Shown: positions 14,158 through 16,266 of the stretch, piece by piece | How positions within the stretch are numbered: the stretch's first letter is position 1 | Layout of the letters: each line of letters begins with the position of its first letter | Source of the DNA: SIG598 sp045538015 | Lineage (GTDB): Bacteria > Bacillota > Clostridia > Oscillospirales > Acutalibacteraceae | Reading direction: 5' to 3' | Assembly (NCBI GenBank): GCA_045538015.1 | Contig: JAZSQO010000087.1 | Span: forward strand, 1-16,266 | DNA length: 16,266 bases | Program-made: the position numbers and the translations under genes | The notes under the pieces: generated by a model | The model's input: the letters and a program-made list of their open reading frames with translations, nothing else | What the model was told of the DNA's origin: nothing | Databases searched by the model: none

Positions 14158-14680
14158 ACTGCTCCGCGCTTTCCTGCTCCTGAGCCATGCGGGACAGCTC
14201 TGCCTTGCCGAGGTCGTTGGTGTACATCTCGTTCTTATAAACAAACAGACGGCAGAAAAGGAACTCCAGCACGAAGTTGAGGATCATGGTAGCGGCCAGA
14301 ACGATGTATTCGTTGACGCCCATGCGGGTCACCCACTCGCCGCCGAGGGTGGAGAGGGGCGTGAACAGACAATAGAAGCCGAACACCTTGAGCATAGCGA
14401 TGGGCACATTATTGGCCGACTTGAAGGTGAAGCGGCGGTTGAGGGTGAAGTTCCACAGCACCGACAGCACCAGCGAGATAAGATAGCAGGGCCAGTAGGG
14501 CATATCGGTCAGCATTTCCAGCAGGGTGAAGGAACCTATCTGAATCACGCCGGCGGAAATGGAAAAGAGCAGAAACTTTATGGACTGCACAAGGTTCTGC
14601 TTGGCGGTGGGAACCACCGGCTGGGTCTGATTCGCGGCTTCGGTGGTGACTTCTGCTGTTTCGTTGATGATCTCGCTCAT
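14156..14680 (-). CDS. GtrA family membrane protein
   Basis: A 174-residue protein with four membrane helices at about 34-56, 62-80, 95-113 and 125-147. The motif WNFTLNRRFTFKS (76-88) after helix 2 is the hallmark of the GtrA/DPMS-like family, which moves or helps move undecaprenyl-linked sugars across the membrane for cell-wall or surface glycan decoration. The first 30 residues are a polar, acidic, low-complexity extension and the last 20 are a charged tail, both probably cytoplasmic. AAAGGGAG lies six bases before the ATG. It sits between an unrecognised soluble protein and the anchored LRR protein on one strand. No glycosyltransferase partner is visible in the window, so the transported sugar is unknown. 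Confidence 0.88.
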   Translation of the reverse strand: MSEIINETAEVTTEAANQTQPVVPTAKQNLVQSIKFLLFSISAGVIQIGSFTLLEMLTDMPYWPCYLISLVLSVLWNFTLNRRFTFKSANNVPIAMLKVFGFYCLFTPLSTLGGEWVTRMGVNEYIVLAATMILNFVLEFLFCRLFVYKNEMYTNDLGKAELSRMAQEQESAEQ

Positions 14681-14719
14681 TTTTTTCTCCCTTTCTTTTC
14701 TTTCATGTGTATTTTCCCA

Positions 14720-14746
14720 CGGCGTTCTCCTGCCAGAGAGCGCCGC
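14720..14746. other. Intergenic inverted repeat between the GtrA gene and the gene before it
   Basis: CGGCGTTCTC (14720-14729) pairs with GAGAGCGCCG (14736-14745) with one wobble position and a six-base loop. It begins directly after the stop of the 227-residue protein gene and has no T-run on either strand. It could be an mRNA processing or stability element between two genes of one operon. Confidence 0.4.
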
Positions 14747-15430
14747 TTATTGCATTTCTATTCCCTTGCGGCGAAGGAAAGCGGTCATGGCTTCTTTCCT
14801 CCGCTCCAGCTCGGCGGCTGCCTCCGCCAGCCGGTCGGGATCATTCAGTATTTCCTCCAGCGGGTCAAGGTAGTGCTCCCGAAGATAGCTGTCCGGGTCA
14901 AAGGGAATGCCGGTGGCTTTTCTGAGCCGATCCATATCCAGCTCTCCCGCGGTCTTTACCCACACCAGCCCGTCCCTTGAAAAGGCATCGAAGCCGATGT
15001 CTCCCCGTTCCCGGACGGCGTATTCTATGTAGGCGGGAAGGCTGCCCACTTTTTCATAGACCGGCAGTATCAGCTTTTCCACCTCTCGCAGTGCCCCACG
15101 CAGCACATCCTCAAGGGTGTCATCCTCATAGACAAAGCAATAGCTTTGCCATGGTATCTCGCATTGCAGCTCCATGGGCAGAAAGCTGTAAAGCATACGG
15201 CTGCAGTCGGTCAAGCCGGCAGCACCTTTGCCCTCGGCGTACACCGAGCGGATGGTGGTGTGGATGTCGAATATCCTTTTGCTGAGCTTTTTGGCCCGGA
15301 TGACATGGATAAGCTCTCCGCCAACCGGGCGCGCCAGCATTGTTTCGCCGACCGGAGCATACCCACGGCCTGCAAGACCGCTTGCAAACACTCTTTCAAA
15401 TGCCTGCTGAAATTCAATATCCTTCGCCAT
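14747..15430 (-). CDS. Soluble protein of unknown function, 227 residues
   Basis: I do not recognise this protein. It has no signal peptide or membrane helix. The N-terminal part (about 1-75) has an alternating strand pattern (ELIHVIRAKKLSKRIFDIHTTI) after a helix with FERVFASGLAGRGYAP, loosely like DUF4304-type proteins, but this likeness is not strong enough to name. The middle (about 95-140) holds PWQSYCFVYEDDTLEDVL, and the end (about 175-227) is a charged helix rich in E, R and A. The ATG lies three bases after the stop of the upstream membrane protein gene and has no clear ribosome site, so it probably depends on translational coupling. A hairpin follows, then the GtrA gene. Confidence 0.7.
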   Translation of the reverse strand: MAKDIEFQQAFERVFASGLAGRGYAPVGETMLARPVGGELIHVIRAKKLSKRIFDIHTTIRSVYAEGKGAAGLTDCSRMLYSFLPMELQCEIPWQSYCFVYEDDTLEDVLRGALREVEKLILPVYEKVGSLPAYIEYAVRERGDIGFDAFSRDGLVWVKTAGELDMDRLRKATGIPFDPDSYLREHYLDPLEEILNDPDRLAEAAAELERRKEAMTAFLRRKGIEMQ

Positions 15431-15433
15431 TTA

Positions 15434-16266
15434 TCAGCGAGACTGCTTTCTGCCGGAGGCGAGAATGGTCAGCACGATGATGTGAACGAGCAGGATGGCG
15501 AAGAAGCCGATCTGAAGCGAGGAGTCGGAAATGGACACCAGCTTGGTCTGCCTTGTTGCCGTATTGACCAGCCACATGGCCAGCGGGAGCAGCAGTCCCA
15601 GCTCGGAGCACAGCATACAGCTCACCCTCTTGCGGCAGGCGGCCATGATGACCAGCAGCAGCGCCGGCAGCAGGGTGGCCGCCGTATAGGCGATGAACCA
15701 GCCGTCGGGCTTGACTCCGGAGTGCATAAGCTCAACCGATTTGTTCAGCAGGCTGCTGTAGCTTTCGGGGAGCAGGCCTGCGCCCTCGCTGTATACAGGA
15801 GTGGCCACCGACAGCACCAGCGCCACGATCCCCAGCAGCCACGCCAGCACGAACCGGGCCGCTCCGCCTTTTCTTCTTCGGTCGGCCTTTTCGTCGTAGT
15901 TGTCGCCTCTGCCCTCACGGGGATTGTGGATACCTATCTTGCGGTCGGTCTGCCGGGCAAACTCGTCGTAGTCGCACAGATGGACATTGGCGTTCACCGC
16001 GCCCATGTCAAACACACGGGTGGAGCCGTCGGGACTCTCGTCCTCGGAGTAGTCTTCGTCGTCCTCGGAGTAGTCTTCATCGCCCTCGGAGTAGTCTTCG
16101 TCATCCTCAGAGTAGTCTTCCTCGTCCTCGGAGTAGTCTTCCTCGTCCTCGGAGTAGTCTTCCTCGTCCTCGGAATAGTCTTCGTCATCCTCAGAGTAGT
16201 CTTCGTCATCCTCAGAGTAGTCTTCGTCATCCTCAGAGTAGTCTTCGTCATCCTCGGAGTAATCTT
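15434..16266 (-). CDS. Four-helix membrane protein with long acidic repeat region (5' end outside window)
   Basis: The open frame runs off the right edge, so the N-terminus is missing. The visible part begins with eleven 7-residue acidic repeats (DYSEDDE and variants), then PDGSTRVFDMGAVNANVHL, then a short charged linker with a basic KADRRRKGG, then four membrane helices at about 15790-15856, 15630-15700, 15560-15615 and 15450-15510. The basic residues just before helix 1 suggest that the repeat side is cytoplasmic. A GTG at 16015 could be mistaken for a start, but the frame is open through the whole repeat region and no ribosome site precedes that GTG. Function is unknown. It shares a strand with, and lies three bases from, the next gene. 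Confidence 0.75.
   Translation of the reverse strand, partial: DYSEDDEDYSEDDEDYSEDDEDYSEDDEDYSEDEEDYSEDEEDYSEDEEDYSEDDEDYSEGDEDYSEDDEDYSEDESPDGSTRVFDMGAVNANVHLCDYDEFARQTDRKIGIHNPREGRGDNYDEKADRRRKGGAARFVLAWLLGIVALVLSVATPVYSEGAGLLPESYSSLLNKSVELMHSGVKPDGWFIAYTAATLLPALLLVIMAACRKRVSCMLCSELGLLLPLAMWLVNTATRQTKLVSISDSSLQIGFFAILLVHIIVLTILASGRKQSR
16034..16264 (-). repeat. 21-bp tandem repeat (11 copies in window) encoding DYSEDDE units
   Basis: Eleven direct copies of a 21-base unit fill 231 bases and continue to the window edge. Read on the - strand from the right edge, the units are DYSEDDE four times, DYSEDEE three times, then DYSEDDE, DYSEGDE, DYSEDDE and DYSEDES. Copies two to four are identical in DNA, and so is copy eight; copies six and seven are identical and copy five differs from them by one base. 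The block-wise sameness points to recent expansion by slippage or unequal exchange. Because the unit is a multiple of three, copy changes alter length without shifting the frame. Confidence 0.95.

Noticed and set aside
12611..14980. A 789-codon open frame on the + strand opposite the LRR, GtrA and 227-residue protein genes.
   Set aside because: It overlaps three well-supported genes on the other strand. Its protein is rich in H, G, V and Q as expected from reversed GC-rich codons, it matches no known family, and its length follows from the lack of stops opposite biased codons.
15994..16251. An open frame on the - strand reading repeated MTKTTLR units.
   Set aside because: It is the 21-bp repeat read in another frame; the DYSEDDE frame is continuous with the membrane domain downstream and is the real one.
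16034..16264. Regular repeats that might be taken for a CRISPR array.
   Set aside because: The copies are directly adjacent with no spacers, are 21 bases long and keep one reading frame, so this is a coding tandem repeat.

Overview
The window looks like chromosomal DNA of a moderately high-GC anaerobic Firmicute, most likely a gut clostridium of the Oscillospiraceae/Ruminococcaceae type. That rests on the gene families, strong AGGAGG-type ribosome sites and GC-rich third codon positions; it is an inference, because no rRNA or marker gene is present.

The left part (1-6787, + strand) is a V-type ATPase operon in the order E (3' end only), a DUF2764-like protein, A, B, D, I, K. Most junctions are 4-base ATGA-type overlaps or very short gaps. 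This is the gene order known from Chlamydia and Treponema, and no separate C, F or G gene lies between E and K. Subunit K keeps nearly all the residues that bind Na+ in the Enterococcus hirae rotor ring, so the machine may move Na+ rather than H+. Two hairpins at 6845-6930 close the operon and separate it from genes converging on it.

Everything from 6939 to the right edge reads on the - strand. In transcription order (right to left) there is an envelope-like group: a four-helix membrane protein with a long acidic repeat region of DYSEDDE units (cut by the window edge), an unrecognised soluble 227-residue protein, a GtrA-family membrane protein and an anchored leucine-rich-repeat protein built from unusual 63-68 residue modules. 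A pair of hairpins at 12547-12627 separates these from a branched-chain amino acid group: ridA, ilvB, ilvN. RidA removes reactive enamines that arise around isoleucine synthesis, and IlvBN makes acetolactate and acetohydroxybutyrate, so the three fit one pathway. Downstream lie a 97-codon gene broken by one extra base, a nucleoside phosphorylase family protein and a small four-helix membrane protein that ends at a terminator. The last gene is a FAD oxidoreductase fused to a Rieske iron-sulfur domain, which converges on the ATPase operon.

No tRNA, rRNA, CRISPR array, insertion sequence or phage gene was recognised. The points most worth a second look are the acidic 21-bp minisatellite, the modular LRR protein, the hairpin just before ridA, the reduced V-ATPase with its apparent Na+ site, and the frameshifted small gene.
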